This document shows, one piece after another, positions 54,687 to 63,202 of a stretch of 64,000 nucleotides of DNA (its first letter is position 1; the number at the start of each line of letters is the position of its first letter). The stretch spans positions 1-64,000 of the forward strand of contig CAYJBH010000008.1 in assembly GCA_964368625.1 (NCBI GenBank). The letters are read 5' to 3'. The notes below the pieces were generated by a model, which worked only from the letters and a program-made list of their open reading frames with translations, did no database searches and was not told the origin of the DNA. The DNA is from CAYJBH01 sp964368625 (GTDB taxonomy: Bacteria > Bacillota > Clostridia > Oscillospirales > Ruminococcaceae). Both the position numbers and the translations under genes were made by a program.

Positions 54687-55396
54687 AAAAAGCGGCTCTG
54701 TTTCAATCAAACTATATTCCGTGGAAAGGTTATTTCGACATTATAAACGATGTTGATATATTCGTGTTTTACGATGATGTTCAGTATACCAAGCGTGATT
54801 GGCGAAACCGAAACTACATAAAGGCGAAATCAGGCACCATTCTTTTAACCGTACCGGTGCAAAACGATGATCTTCGTAACAAAAAGATTTATGAGGTGGA
54901 GATAGACCAAAAAACCGACTGGCAGGAAAAACATTTAAAAACCATACTGCTCTCCTATGCCAAATCGCCACATCTAAATGAGTATAAGGACATGTTAAAC
55001 GAGATATATGTTAATAATCGCTGGGAAAACCTCTGTGAACTTAACAGGTTTTGCACCAAGATAATCTGCGAAAAACTTGGCATAAAAACACAGTTTTTAA
55101 ACCTTGAAGATATGAATATAGAAGGCAATAAAAACGGCGAGCGAATACTAAAGGTGTGCAAGGAAATCGATTGTGATTATGTTTTAAACGGCCCTGCGGC
55201 ACAGGAGTTTGTAGACGACGATTATCTTGCGGCAAACGGTGTTACCATTGAGTATAAAAAATATGATTACCCACCGTATCGTCAGCTGAATTTCCCTTTC
55301 GAGCATGGGGTTTCAGTGCTGGATCTGCTTTTCCAAACCGGTAAGGATGCACCAAAATATATCTGGGGTGAGCGTAGCGAAAAAATTGACGAATAG
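54683..55396 (+). CDS. WbqC-like family protein
   Basis: 237 residues with the family start KKAALFQSNYIPWKGYFDII, then VFYDDVQYTKRDWRNRN, TVPV and a C-terminal YPPYRQLNFPF and ASVLDLLF-like block (here VSVLDLLF). WbqC-like genes occur in O-antigen and other glycan loci, without a settled enzyme function. ATG 54683 overlaps the previous stop (ATGA), with GAGGAG upstream; the longer open frame from 54524 is a shadow of the acyltransferase gene. Confidence 0.88.
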   Translation: MKKAALFQSNYIPWKGYFDIINDVDIFVFYDDVQYTKRDWRNRNYIKAKSGTILLTVPVQNDDLRNKKIYEVEIDQKTDWQEKHLKTILLSYAKSPHLNEYKDMLNEIYVNNRWENLCELNRFCTKIICEKLGIKTQFLNLEDMNIEGNKNGERILKVCKEIDCDYVLNGPAAQEFVDDDYLAANGVTIEYKKYDYPPYRQLNFPFEHGVSVLDLLFQTGKDAPKYIWGERSEKIDE

Positions 55397-55409
55397 ATAT
55401 AGCTATATA

Positions 55410-55438
55410 TTGACAAACAAAAGCAAGTAAAGTAAACT
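55410..55438 (+). promoter_or_regulatory. Possible internal promoter in the glycan cluster
   Basis: TTGACA (55410-55415), 17 bp, TAAACT (55433-55438), about 40 bp before the pyruvyltransferase-like gene. Confidence 0.45.
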
Positions 55439-55476
55439 TAATTGATAATAGATTATAAAAAGGTGATGTGATATTT

Positions 55477-56805
55477 ATGGGAAACAAAAAGAAAATTTTA
55501 GTAACCGGGCTTGTGTCGTTACATTGGGGTAGGATAGAATTTGGAAATAACGGCAATTATTATATTATGATGCCGTTTTTTAAAGAGCTGCACCGGGTGT
55601 TTCCGGATGCCGATATCTACACCACCTTTCAGCTATCGGATGAATTTCGTGATATTGCCGATATTAATATATTGCCTTTAAGCCAGTATTTTTCGTGGCG
55701 CGAAAACGATGAGGATTTAACCGAGGCGCTAAAAGAATTTGCAGTAGCAGATATTTACAAAAAAACAGGTGTGCTAACCTCAACAACACCGTTTATAGAA
55801 ACCTTAAAGACAACAGACCTTCTCATATCCTATCATGGGGATATGTGGGGTGATAACAGAGAATCTACAAATGCAAATCGCTTTTTAGTTGATCTGTTAA
55901 AAAATGCCACAGCACAAAAAATGGGAATACCAACCGTTCTTTTTGCAAACTCGCCAGGTCCGATAGATAACATAGATATGCGCAAGGTAGCAAAAGAGGT
56001 TTACGAAAATTTTGACCTTGTTGTGAATCGTGAGGCTATATCAAAGACTATTTTTGAGGAATACGGTTTTGATGTATCCAAAACCACATCTAAGGCTTGT
56101 CCTGCCTTTTTATTTAGCGAGGAATACTATCCAAAAAAGGTAGAGTTAAACTCTATTTTAAAGAGCGAGGGGATAAGAGACGATGTTCCGCTTGTAGGCT
56201 TTATAGTTACAACAAATTCACTCCCGGGCGGCGAGTTTTCTGATTGGGAGCGAGACGATGAGGATTTTTTAATCCTTGCAAAGCTGGTAGAATATGCAGT
56301 AACCGAGTGTAACGAATATATAGTGTTGTTTTCTCATAGCGATGGCTTTGTATTAGAGCCCGAGTTTAAGCGCGTTCATTGGAGAGACTACCGAATGGTT
56401 TGTCAGCTATACAATCTACTTGAAAAGCGTGGCATTGCAGACATGAGCCATGTGTTTAAGGTGGATGGTATATACCAACCGTGGGAAACTCATGCACTGA
56501 TAGGTTACTTCGATAAGTTAATATCAGGTAAGGTTCATGGTGCGGTAGGTGGAATGGAACAACATGTACCAACAATGCCCATTAACTATCAAAACGGACC
56601 GAATGCGCATAAAATGCAGGGAATGTATTCAATTATTGGTATGGATAAATACATTGTTCCAAGAGGAACAGAGGACATGATACCTTACTATAAGACTGTT
56701 AGCGAGAACGCTTTACAGGTAGGTGAGGATCTAAAGAGGAATATCGTTGAGGTTCGCAACATGGTTCATGAAGAGTTTGATATGTTGAAGGACTATATAA
56801 AGTAG
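55477..56805 (+). CDS. Polysaccharide pyruvyl transferase-family protein
   Basis: 442 residues. Features of the PF04230 fold: GNNGNYYIMMPFFKEL near the start, SYHGDMWGD, an Asn/Glu-rich VVNREAISKTIFEE, and the C-terminal SGKVHGAVGGMEQ that matches the SxRxHG block of this family with a changed residue. Members add pyruvate ketals to surface sugars (as CsaB does for wall polymers), though many in such loci are of unknown role. ATG 55477 with AAGGTGAT upstream. Confidence 0.7.
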   Translation: MGNKKKILVTGLVSLHWGRIEFGNNGNYYIMMPFFKELHRVFPDADIYTTFQLSDEFRDIADINILPLSQYFSWRENDEDLTEALKEFAVADIYKKTGVLTSTTPFIETLKTTDLLISYHGDMWGDNRESTNANRFLVDLLKNATAQKMGIPTVLFANSPGPIDNIDMRKVAKEVYENFDLVVNREAISKTIFEEYGFDVSKTTSKACPAFLFSEEYYPKKVELNSILKSEGIRDDVPLVGFIVTTNSLPGGEFSDWERDDEDFLILAKLVEYAVTECNEYIVLFSHSDGFVLEPEFKRVHWRDYRMVCQLYNLLEKRGIADMSHVFKVDGIYQPWETHALIGYFDKLISGKVHGAVGGMEQHVPTMPINYQNGPNAHKMQGMYSIIGMDKYIVPRGTEDMIPYYKTVSENALQVGEDLKRNIVEVRNMVHEEFDMLKDYIK

Positions 56806-56825
56806 ACTAATTAATAAGGAATATT

Positions 56826-57764
56826 ATGGTTACAGTTGTGATACCCTGCTATCGCTCAAATGATTACATGCCAAAGGTTGTGAGTGGAATACAACATGTC
56901 TTTAACGGGCAGGAGTACCAAATTATTCTGGTGTGCGATGGCTCGCCGGATAACACTTTTTTAACAATAAAGGATCTGGCCGAAAAAGATAAAAATATAA
57001 TTGGGATTAACCTTTCGAGAAACTTTGGGCAAACCTCTGCTAGATACGCTGCGATTCCCTATATAAAGGGAGATACGGTGGTTTTTATGGACGATGACGG
57101 AGAACACTCGCCCTCAGATATACCTATGCTAATATCAAAACTAAATGAAGGATTTGATATTGTATATGCAGAGTTTGCCAATAAGACACATAGCAACTTT
57201 AAACAGCTTGGCAGCAACCTAAATCAATTTATGATGAGGAAGCTTTTGGGAATGCCAAAGGGTGTTAAATCTTCAAGCTTTTTTGTTGCTAAGCGTTTTG
57301 TTGTAGATGCCTTAAAAAACTATAAAAGTCATGCGCCATACAACAGCGGATACATACTTCAGGTTACTAAGAAGATGTGCAACGTTAGGGTGGAGCATCA
57401 CTCGAGAATCGGCGGACAAAGCGGATATTCACTAAAAAGTTTAATCTCTATTTGGCTAAATGGATTTACAAGCTTTTCGGTTGTGCCGCTTCGCTTCGCA
57501 TCATTATGTGGCATTCTTACTGCGTTGGCAGGTTTTATTTATGGAATATATACTGCAATAGTTCGTATAGTAAACCCTGCTGTTCCAGCCGGCTATTCTT
57601 CACTTATAGTGGTTATCCTTTTTACATCCGGCATTTTAATGGTTTTACTAGGTCTCCTTGGAGAATACGTTGGTAGAATTTTTATGTTGCTTAATAATAT
57701 ACCGCAGTATATTATTTCTGAGGTTGTAACAGCTGAAGAAGTAATAAATGATTCTGAGGTGTAA
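56826..57764 (+). CDS. Polyprenyl-phosphate glycosyltransferase (ArnC/GtrB-like) B
   Basis: GT2 domain (VTVVIPCYRSND, LVCDGSPDN, FMDDDGEHSP) and two C-terminal membrane helices ending LLGEYVGRIFM. Clear paralogue of the gene at 51037, sharing IWLNGFTSFS and PxVPxGYSS. Two copies suggest two different lipid-linked sugars. Seven bases separate it from the ArnE/ArnF-like pair. Confidence 0.88.
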   Translation: MVTVVIPCYRSNDYMPKVVSGIQHVFNGQEYQIILVCDGSPDNTFLTIKDLAEKDKNIIGINLSRNFGQTSARYAAIPYIKGDTVVFMDDDGEHSPSDIPMLISKLNEGFDIVYAEFANKTHSNFKQLGSNLNQFMMRKLLGMPKGVKSSSFFVAKRFVVDALKNYKSHAPYNSGYILQVTKKMCNVRVEHHSRIGGQSGYSLKSLISIWLNGFTSFSVVPLRFASLCGILTALAGFIYGIYTAIVRIVNPAVPAGYSSLIVVILFTSGILMVLLGLLGEYVGRIFMLLNNIPQYIISEVVTAEEVINDSEV

Positions 57765-57771
57765 CAAGAAT

Positions 57772-58134
57772 ATGGAGTTAAAACCCGAAAATAAACCTCA
57801 AATAAAGTATATATTTGCGCTACAGCTAGCAATCGTTATATTTTCTTTTACCGGAGTATTTCTTAAGTTTTCTGCAAACTATGAATTTTTATCGCTTGGG
57901 TACTTTTTTATGTGTGCTGTTGCGGTGTTTTTTTCGGGCGTGTATGCAATTATCTGGCAGCTGCTACTAAAAAGAATTCCGCTACAGCTTGCCTATTCTA
58001 CTCGCTCTTCCACAACTATATGGAATTTAGTTTGGGCAACACTTATTTTTGCTGAAGATGTTACAATAAGTATGTTGATTGGAACTATATTAATTGTAGC
58101 GGGTGTAATTATTATGGTGACCGATCATGAATAG
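57772..58134 (+). CDS. SMR/EamA-type small membrane protein, first of a pair (ArnE/F-like)
   Basis: 120 residues with four membrane helices of the small multidrug resistance fold. ATG 57772 is supported by GAGGTG inside the end of the previous gene. It overlaps its partner by 8 bp. Paired half-transporters of this type next to an ArnC-like enzyme match ArnE/ArnF, which flip undecaprenyl-phosphate-linked aminoarabinose. A flippase role here is inferred. Confidence 0.72.
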   Translation: MELKPENKPQIKYIFALQLAIVIFSFTGVFLKFSANYEFLSLGYFFMCAVAVFFSGVYAIIWQLLLKRIPLQLAYSTRSSTTIWNLVWATLIFAEDVTISMLIGTILIVAGVIIMVTDHE

Positions 58135-58468
58135 TTATTTTTTTGCAATAGCTATACAACTGTTTGGTGTAACAGTTGCTTCGGTTTCCCAGCTGCTGTT
58201 AAAAAATTCTGCAATTAGTACGCATAAAAAATGGTGGCATCAATTTGTTAATGTTCGGGTGATAGCCTCATATGGTGCTATGCTGTTTTCGATACTATGT
58301 TCATCGATATCATTAAAAGTTTTACCGCTCTCAATGACCCCGGTTTTTACCGCCTATGGACAGGTGTTGGTGTATATCCTAAGTATAATTATTTTAAAAG
58401 AACGAGTAACGCGACGTAGCGTTCTGGGTCTTTCGCTAATAATAATCGGTATACTATTATTTATGTAA
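58127..58468 (+). CDS. SMR/EamA-type small membrane protein, second of a pair (ArnE/F-like)
   Basis: 113 residues, four membrane helices: VSQLLLKNSAI in helix 1 and a C-terminal LKERVTRRSVLGLSLIIIGI that is typical of EamA/SMR halves. Translated by overlap from the first half, so a heterodimer is likely. Ends the first part of the glycan cluster. Confidence 0.72.
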   Translation: MNSYFFAIAIQLFGVTVASVSQLLLKNSAISTHKKWWHQFVNVRVIASYGAMLFSILCSSISLKVLPLSMTPVFTAYGQVLVYILSIIILKERVTRRSVLGLSLIIIGILLFM

Positions 58469-58533
58469 AATAAATAATATATAGCGCCTTTGACATCTTC
58501 TATTGTGTTTATAATAGGAGGTGTTTTTTAGTT

Positions 58534-58719
58534 GTGCAAAATGATAATCCAAACAATGCAAAGAATATTATTTGCTTAATACAGAATGTTAAAGTTACTC
58601 TATTTTGGTTAAAATATTATAAAGGTGGAAGTATGACAATGAATTTTCAAACCAAAAGTTTTGTTCCTTTCAAACTAAATACGTTTAGATTTCGCCACCA
58701 CGTGGCCAAACCGGAATAA
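58534..58719 (+). CDS. Possible 61-residue (or 28-residue) small protein
   Basis: GTG 58534 has a perfect AGGAGGTG (58516-58523) ten bases upstream, giving 61 residues. An inner ATG at 58633 has its own AAAGGTGG four bases upstream and would give a 28-residue peptide with a basic, His-containing end (RFRHHVAKPE). Two good ribosome sites in a short stretch upstream of a helix-turn-helix gene are worth noting. No family recognised. Confidence 0.45.
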   Translation: MQNDNPNNAKNIICLIQNVKVTLFWLKYYKGGSMTMNFQTKSFVPFKLNTFRFRHHVAKPE

Positions 58720-58745
58720 ATATCAAGAAAGGAATGGTCGTAATT

Positions 58746-59075
58746 GTGAAAAAAAAAGAAATTAAGGCTATGGCTGACAGAATAAAATTCTCACGAAAAA
58801 AACTTGGCTATACACAGGAATCATTTTGTGAGGTAATCGGTATTTCTATCGGATCGTATGCAAAAATTGAAAATGCTTTTCAAAAACCTTCGTTAGACAC
58901 ATTAATTAAGATATCTGAGCGATTAAATGTATCGTTAGATTATCTGGTGTTTGGCGAAGGTGATAAAGTTAATACATCAAATATAGATGTTGTTAGCAGT
59001 ATTATTGAAAATGCAGATATCGATAAGCTACAGTATGTTGGGAAGTTTTTAGGTCAGATATCAAAGCTGAAATAG
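58746..59075 (+). CDS. XRE-family (Cro/CI-type) transcriptional regulator
   Basis: Helix-turn-helix at residues about 8-65 (RIKFSRKKLGYTQESFCEVI, then IGSYAKIENAFQKPSLDTL), ending in DYLVFGEG as many such regulators do, then a short C-terminal tail of about 35 residues. GTG 58746 is preferred because the AAAGGA site overlaps the in-frame ATG at 58734. It lies within the glycan cluster and may control it. Confidence 0.82.
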   Translation: MKKKEIKAMADRIKFSRKKLGYTQESFCEVIGISIGSYAKIENAFQKPSLDTLIKISERLNVSLDYLVFGEGDKVNTSNIDVVSSIIENADIDKLQYVGKFLGQISKLK

Positions 59076-59098
59076 CGCTTTAATATGATTGGAGAAAT

Positions 59099-60226
59099 AT
59101 GATACCCTTTAATCTGCCACCCTCGGTTGGAACAGAATTACTGTTTATCGAGGAAGCAATTAAACTAAATAAAATAGCCGGCGATGGCAAGTTTACCAAG
59201 CTTTGCAATTCATGGTTTGAGCAACAAACCGCACGAGGCGCATTGCTTACTACATCGTGTACACACGCACTAGAGATGGCAGCACTGCTTATAGGTATAA
59301 AGGAAGGGGATGAGGTTGTTATGCCCTCCTATACCTTTGTGTCCACAGCTAATGCTTTTGTGCTTCGCGGCGCAAAGATAGTTTTTGTTGATATCCGACC
59401 CGATACCATGAATATTGACGAAACGCTGATTGAAGCGGCAATAACCGAAAAAACAAGGGCTATTGTTCCGGTTCATTACGCTGGGGTTGCCTGCGAAATG
59501 GATAGGATTAACGAGATAGCTAAAAAGCACAACCTCTTTGTTATAGAGGATGCGGCGCAGGGTGTATGTTCTACATATAACCAAAAACCGCTTGGAGCCC
59601 TTGGGGATATTGGCTGTTATAGTTTTCATGAAACGAAGAACTTTGCAATGGGTGAAGGCGGTGCACTCATACTTCCTAAAGGGAAAATGTTCGAGACAGC
59701 CGAGATTATTAGAGAAAAGGGGACAAACCGAAGCAGATTTTTCCGTGGTGAGATAGATAAATATACCTGGGTGGAGTGTGGGTCATCCTTTTTACCGAGC
59801 GATATAAATGCCGCATATCTTTATGCACAGCTACTAAAGGCACAGGAGATAACCGAAAACAGACTAAAAAGCTGGCTGTACTATTACGATACCCTTGGTG
59901 TGCTAAGGGAACAAGGGGTTATTGAGCTACCGCATATACCAAAAAATTGCATCCACAATGCACATATGTTTTATATTAAGTTAAAGGACTTAACGCAGCG
60001 TAGCGAGTTTATTAGGTACATGATTTCGCGCGGCGCTTATACCGTGTTCCACTATGTTCCGCTACACTCAAGCGAGGCAGGCTTAAAATATGGTCGTTTT
60101 AACGGTGAGGATATTTATACCACCGCTGAAAGCGAGCGACTGGTTAGGCTACCGATGTATTATAACATGAAGGAATCCGACCTCGAACATGTTACCGATT
60201 GTATTTTCGACTTTTTTTCAAAATAA
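59099..60226 (+). CDS. wecE: dTDP-4-amino-4,6-dideoxygalactose transaminase (WecE/RffA type)
   Basis: PLP-dependent sugar aminotransferase of the DegT/DnrJ/EryC1 family, 375 residues. PLP lysine in SFHETKNFAMGEGG, Asp in VIEDAAQG. Long stretches are close to E. coli WecE as I recall it, such as MPSYTFVSTANAFVLRGAK, PVHYAGVACEMD and IREKGTNRS. It should convert dTDP-4-keto-6-deoxyglucose to dTDP-4-amino-4,6-dideoxygalactose (Fuc4N). The upstream dTDP-glucose genes are not in this window. An N-acetyltransferase (50492 or 54033) may complete Fuc4NAc. Confidence 0.92.
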   Translation: MIPFNLPPSVGTELLFIEEAIKLNKIAGDGKFTKLCNSWFEQQTARGALLTTSCTHALEMAALLIGIKEGDEVVMPSYTFVSTANAFVLRGAKIVFVDIRPDTMNIDETLIEAAITEKTRAIVPVHYAGVACEMDRINEIAKKHNLFVIEDAAQGVCSTYNQKPLGALGDIGCYSFHETKNFAMGEGGALILPKGKMFETAEIIREKGTNRSRFFRGEIDKYTWVECGSSFLPSDINAAYLYAQLLKAQEITENRLKSWLYYYDTLGVLREQGVIELPHIPKNCIHNAHMFYIKLKDLTQRSEFIRYMISRGAYTVFHYVPLHSSEAGLKYGRFNGEDIYTTAESERLVRLPMYYNMKESDLEHVTDCIFDFFSK

Positions 60227-60247
60227 AAAATATATAAAGGATAGTTA

Positions 60248-61453
60248 ATGCTAAATAAACGAGATTTTTTTTCACCATGTGAACCGAGAGTTCGGATAAA
60301 CAATAAAGATGCCGGTTATAGCTCAACAATTTTCTATATTGGACTTTTTGTATTTTTTCTTACCAACTTTTTTTTATACTACCACCAGCTAATAATGCCA
60401 GAAACCTATAATTCGGATTTTTTTATACATGTAACCTATAAACTTGAAGACCCCGGCTACTCGTTGCAGGGGTTAATAACTTTGTCTACCGCCTGGATGC
60501 CGATGTGGTTAATATTTATAGTTAACTCGGCATTGCTTGGAATTTGCAATTGTATGACTGCGGTGTTTTTAAGAAGGCTTACGTTAAAGCTTTTAAACCT
60601 TGAGTACAGTAACTACCGTATTGATATTGTTATCCTCTGTATGATGATAGTTGGTAATATATTTTTGCCAACTGATGAGGTTTTTTTAATGTATGCCGGC
60701 TCGCCTAATATCTGGCATAACGCCACAACAAACCTATGCAGACTATTTGCGGTTTTATCTGTTGGTGCATATTTTAGTGCTCTTGAAAGCTTTCAACACT
60801 TTAGGGCAGGTGCTGTAGGTAAAAACGAGGTAATTCGGCAGTATGTATTGCTAACCGTTTATGTGTTCCTTTGCATGTATGCAAAGCCATCGTTTTTTAT
60901 GGCGTTTATGCCTGCTTGTTTTATAGTTCTTTTAATAAAGCTATTCACCACCAAAGGCCGTTCTTTTGGGCCATCCTTTTTTATTGGTGTTTCATTTGCT
61001 ATATCAATGCCGGTGGTACTGTTTGTAACCACAACGGTAAATGTAGGCGCACATGGTCCGGTGTTTGAATTTTTAGGTTTTCAGCAGGCATGGAACCCAT
61101 CCATCACACACTTTTTTGTAAGGTTGTTGTTATGCCTGCTGTTCCCAATTTTTGTTGTGGTTACAAACGTAAAAAAGTTAAGCTCTTTTGAGTGGTTGTT
61201 ATACCTCTCTCATCTTGTTGCATTGATTATTTATATGTGTTTTAACGAATCTACAGGCCCTGCCGGCAACTTCTCTTGGAGCCACATAATGTGTAGCTTT
61301 TTATCCTTCTTTATTGCTGCAGTAAGGTTGCTAGACGAGGGAACATCAAAAAGGATAAGATATATAGGCTTTACCATCTTTTCCCTTCACGTGGTTTGCG
61401 GATTTATCTATTATTCAAGCATGTTACTGGGATATAAGATGACCTATATTTAA
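60248..61453 (+). CDS. Multi-pass membrane protein of the glycan cluster
   Basis: 401 residues with about nine or ten membrane helices. After the first helix comes a loop with ETYNSDFFIH, and further on GSPNIWHNATTN. Such acidic and Asn/Trp-rich outer loops are common in GT-C-like transferases and polymerases. I do not recognise the family. It starts 21 bp after wecE, so it is in the same transcript. It may use the sugar made by the cluster. Confidence 0.55.
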   Translation: MLNKRDFFSPCEPRVRINNKDAGYSSTIFYIGLFVFFLTNFFLYYHQLIMPETYNSDFFIHVTYKLEDPGYSLQGLITLSTAWMPMWLIFIVNSALLGICNCMTAVFLRRLTLKLLNLEYSNYRIDIVILCMMIVGNIFLPTDEVFLMYAGSPNIWHNATTNLCRLFAVLSVGAYFSALESFQHFRAGAVGKNEVIRQYVLLTVYVFLCMYAKPSFFMAFMPACFIVLLIKLFTTKGRSFGPSFFIGVSFAISMPVVLFVTTTVNVGAHGPVFEFLGFQQAWNPSITHFFVRLLLCLLFPIFVVVTNVKKLSSFEWLLYLSHLVALIIYMCFNESTGPAGNFSWSHIMCSFLSFFIAAVRLLDEGTSKRIRYIGFTIFSLHVVCGFIYYSSMLLGYKMTYI

Positions 61454-61473
61454 ATTATCTCTGCCGAAGGCAA

Positions 61474-61796
61474 TGGCTACGCCGGAGATAATTTAGATAA
61501 CACGAGCCTAACAGTATGAGAAATATTGTGGTTTTGTGTTTACACAAATGACGACATAAGTCGGCAAACAATATTTCCAATATCTCTGGCTACGCCGGAG
61601 ATAATTTAGATAACACGAGCCTAACAGTATGAGAAATATTGNNNNNNNNNNNNNNNNNNNNNNNNNNNNNNNNNNNNNNNNNNNNNNNNNNNNNNNNNNN
61701 NNNNNNNNNNNNNNNNNNNNNNNNNNNNNNNNNNNNNNNNNACGACATAAGTCGGCAAACAATATTTCCAATATCTCTGGCTACGCCGGAGATAAT
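61474..61796. repeat. 113-bp structured tandem repeat, copy number unresolved
   Basis: Copy 1 is 61474-61586. Copy 2 starts at 61587 and is identical for 55 bases to the gap. After the gap the last 36 bases of a unit (61742-61777) and the first 19 of another (61778-61796) are present. Each unit holds: a 9-bp outer pair (61520-61528 with 61569-61577), inner hairpins TTTGTG-TTTA-CACAAA and CGAC-ATAA-GTCG, and at each junction ATCTCTGG-CTACG-CCGGAGAT. A 10-bp inverted repeat (61452-61461 with 61485-61494) marks the left edge, just after the stop of the membrane gene. Confidence 0.85.
61642..61741. other. Assembly gap, 100 N
   Basis: Exactly 100 N, a typical placeholder length. It lies inside the tandem repeat. 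If only one unit spanned it, just 22 bases would be missing, so the true array is probably longer than shown. Confidence 0.98.
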
Positions 61797-61806
61797 ATAT
61801 TAAGGC

Positions 61807-61835
61807 TTGATTAATCGGTTAATCTTTGTTATAAT
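61807..61835 (+). promoter_or_regulatory. Promoter of the zinc-ribbon protein gene
   Basis: TTGATT (61807-61812), 17 bp, TATAAT (61830-61835), 39 bp before ATG 61875. Confidence 0.75.
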
Positions 61836-61874
61836 AACTTTATTGTTTTATATTACGATTCAATGGAGACGGTT

Positions 61875-62171
61875 ATGTTAAAAAATTGGAATGTTGATAA
61901 AAGTCAGATAGAAGCCCAACAGGAGGCACTTAAAAAGAAATGTAATTTTGCTTATGTAGGGCATGGACCCAAGGCAACGGGCTTTTTATCTAAAACCTTT
62001 AAAAGAAAGCCGGGGCTTTATGCTCGCTGTATTCAGTGTGGATATTATATGCCGCTTGATGCAAACGGCTCTGAGGACTGTCCATGTGGAAACCTCCACC
62101 GCGACAGCCAAAACTTTAAATCAGAAATAAGCCCTAACGAGGTTGAGATATTTAAGGCAACAACCAGATAA
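61875..62171 (+). CDS. Small protein with a zinc-ribbon-like Cys cluster
   Basis: 98 residues. A basic N-terminal half, then CIQCGYYMPLDANG followed by DCPCGN: two Cys pairs spaced as in a zinc ribbon. ATG 61875 with GGAG six bases upstream. Single gene with its own promoter and terminator. Function unknown. Confidence 0.65.
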   Translation: MLKNWNVDKSQIEAQQEALKKKCNFAYVGHGPKATGFLSKTFKRKPGLYARCIQCGYYMPLDANGSEDCPCGNLHRDSQNFKSEISPNEVEIFKATTR

Positions 62172-62221
62172 ACGTATAATCCCTATTTAAAAAATTTATA
62201 ACTATTAAAAAAATAATACTA

Positions 62222-62255
62222 AAAGCCCGGAAAAGATTTAACTTTTCCGGGCTTT
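62222..62255. terminator. Bidirectional terminator
   Basis: A 14-bp perfect stem (62222-62235 with 62242-62255) rich in GC in the middle, with A and T runs outside. It serves the zinc-ribbon gene and the minus-strand ABC operon. Confidence 0.92.
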
Positions 62256-62296
62256 GCTTATCTTTAAATGTATTTAAGCTAAAGGTCTATATTGTT

Positions 62297-63124
62297 TTAC
62301 CCCTTGATACCGCTACTTGCAACACCGGCAATAAAATGCTTTTGGAATATTATGAAAACCAAAATCATGGGAATAACCGTCATAACCGCGCCTGCCATCT
62401 GCGATGGGAACTCAATGGTAGACGAGCTTGCAAGCCTTGCAAGGGTAGGCGCAAGTGTCATCTTATCGGGCGATGTTGTTATGATTAGTGGCCACATAAA
62501 GTTGTTCCATGCATACTTAGATGTAAATATAATAAGTGCAACTATGCCGCTCTTGGTTAGAGGTAGCATGATGCGAAGGTAGATGTTAAACCTGTTACAT
62601 CCGTCGATAATTGCCGATTCTTCAAGCTCAGCCGGTAGCGACATAAAATATTGTCTCATTAAAAAGGTGCCGAAAACGCTGAATAAGCTTGGCAAAACAA
62701 GACCACCCATCGAGTCGAGCAGACCTAAGTTTTGTATGATTAGATACTGCGGAATAATAAAAATCTGCGAGGGGATCATAAGTACCGACAAAAGAACAAC
62801 AAAGATAACATTTTTAAACGGAAAGTTAATCCTTGCAAATCCATAACCTGCCATACTACAAAAGATAAGCTGTCCTGCCACGATTATCAAGGTGGATATT
62901 ATCGTATTGATAAACGATGATACAAACGGAAGAATGGTTATAACCCTTTCGTAGGCATCAAAGCTAAAGCTATCCGGCAACATTTCGGGTGGAACCTGCA
63001 TAGATTCAAGCGGAGTTTTAAAGCTGGTTAAAATCATCCACACAAAGGGAAACACGCTAATTACAATTCCGGAACATAAAACAACATGTAGAATTATTGA
63101 ACTTGTTAAATTTTGTTTCTTCAC
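62297..63124 (-). CDS. Carbohydrate ABC transporter permease (MalG/UgpE-like)
   Basis: 275 residues, six membrane helices, with the EAA loop ESAIIDGCNRFNIYLRIMLPL that docks the ATPase. GTG 63124 is chosen because AGGAGG lies seven bases upstream; the frame is open to 63154. Second permease of a CUT1-type sugar importer whose binding protein is probably upstream, outside the window. Substrate unknown. The last gene before the terminator. Confidence 0.88.
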   Translation of the reverse strand: MKKQNLTSSIILHVVLCSGIVISVFPFVWMILTSFKTPLESMQVPPEMLPDSFSFDAYERVITILPFVSSFINTIISTLIIVAGQLIFCSMAGYGFARINFPFKNVIFVVLLSVLMIPSQIFIIPQYLIIQNLGLLDSMGGLVLPSLFSVFGTFLMRQYFMSLPAELEESAIIDGCNRFNIYLRIMLPLTKSGIVALIIFTSKYAWNNFMWPLIITTSPDKMTLAPTLARLASSSTIEFPSQMAGAVMTVIPMILVFIIFQKHFIAGVASSGIKG

Positions 63125-63202
63125 AACAAAACCTCCTATTAAACTACCTAACAATTATGGATAACTTAATCGACTGAACTAATCTTTATCAGTGCGATAA
63201 GC

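Noticed and set aside
58488..58514. Promoter TTGACA/TATAAT before the small reading frame at 58534
   Set aside because: The two boxes are only 14 bp apart, too close for a standard sigma-A promoter.
61508..61771. Open frame on the minus strand across the N run
   Set aside because: It exists only because N codons are not stops; it is repeat sequence on both sides.
61474..61796. CRISPR array
   Set aside because: The whole 113-bp unit is repeated without spacers; there are no unique spacers and no cas genes.
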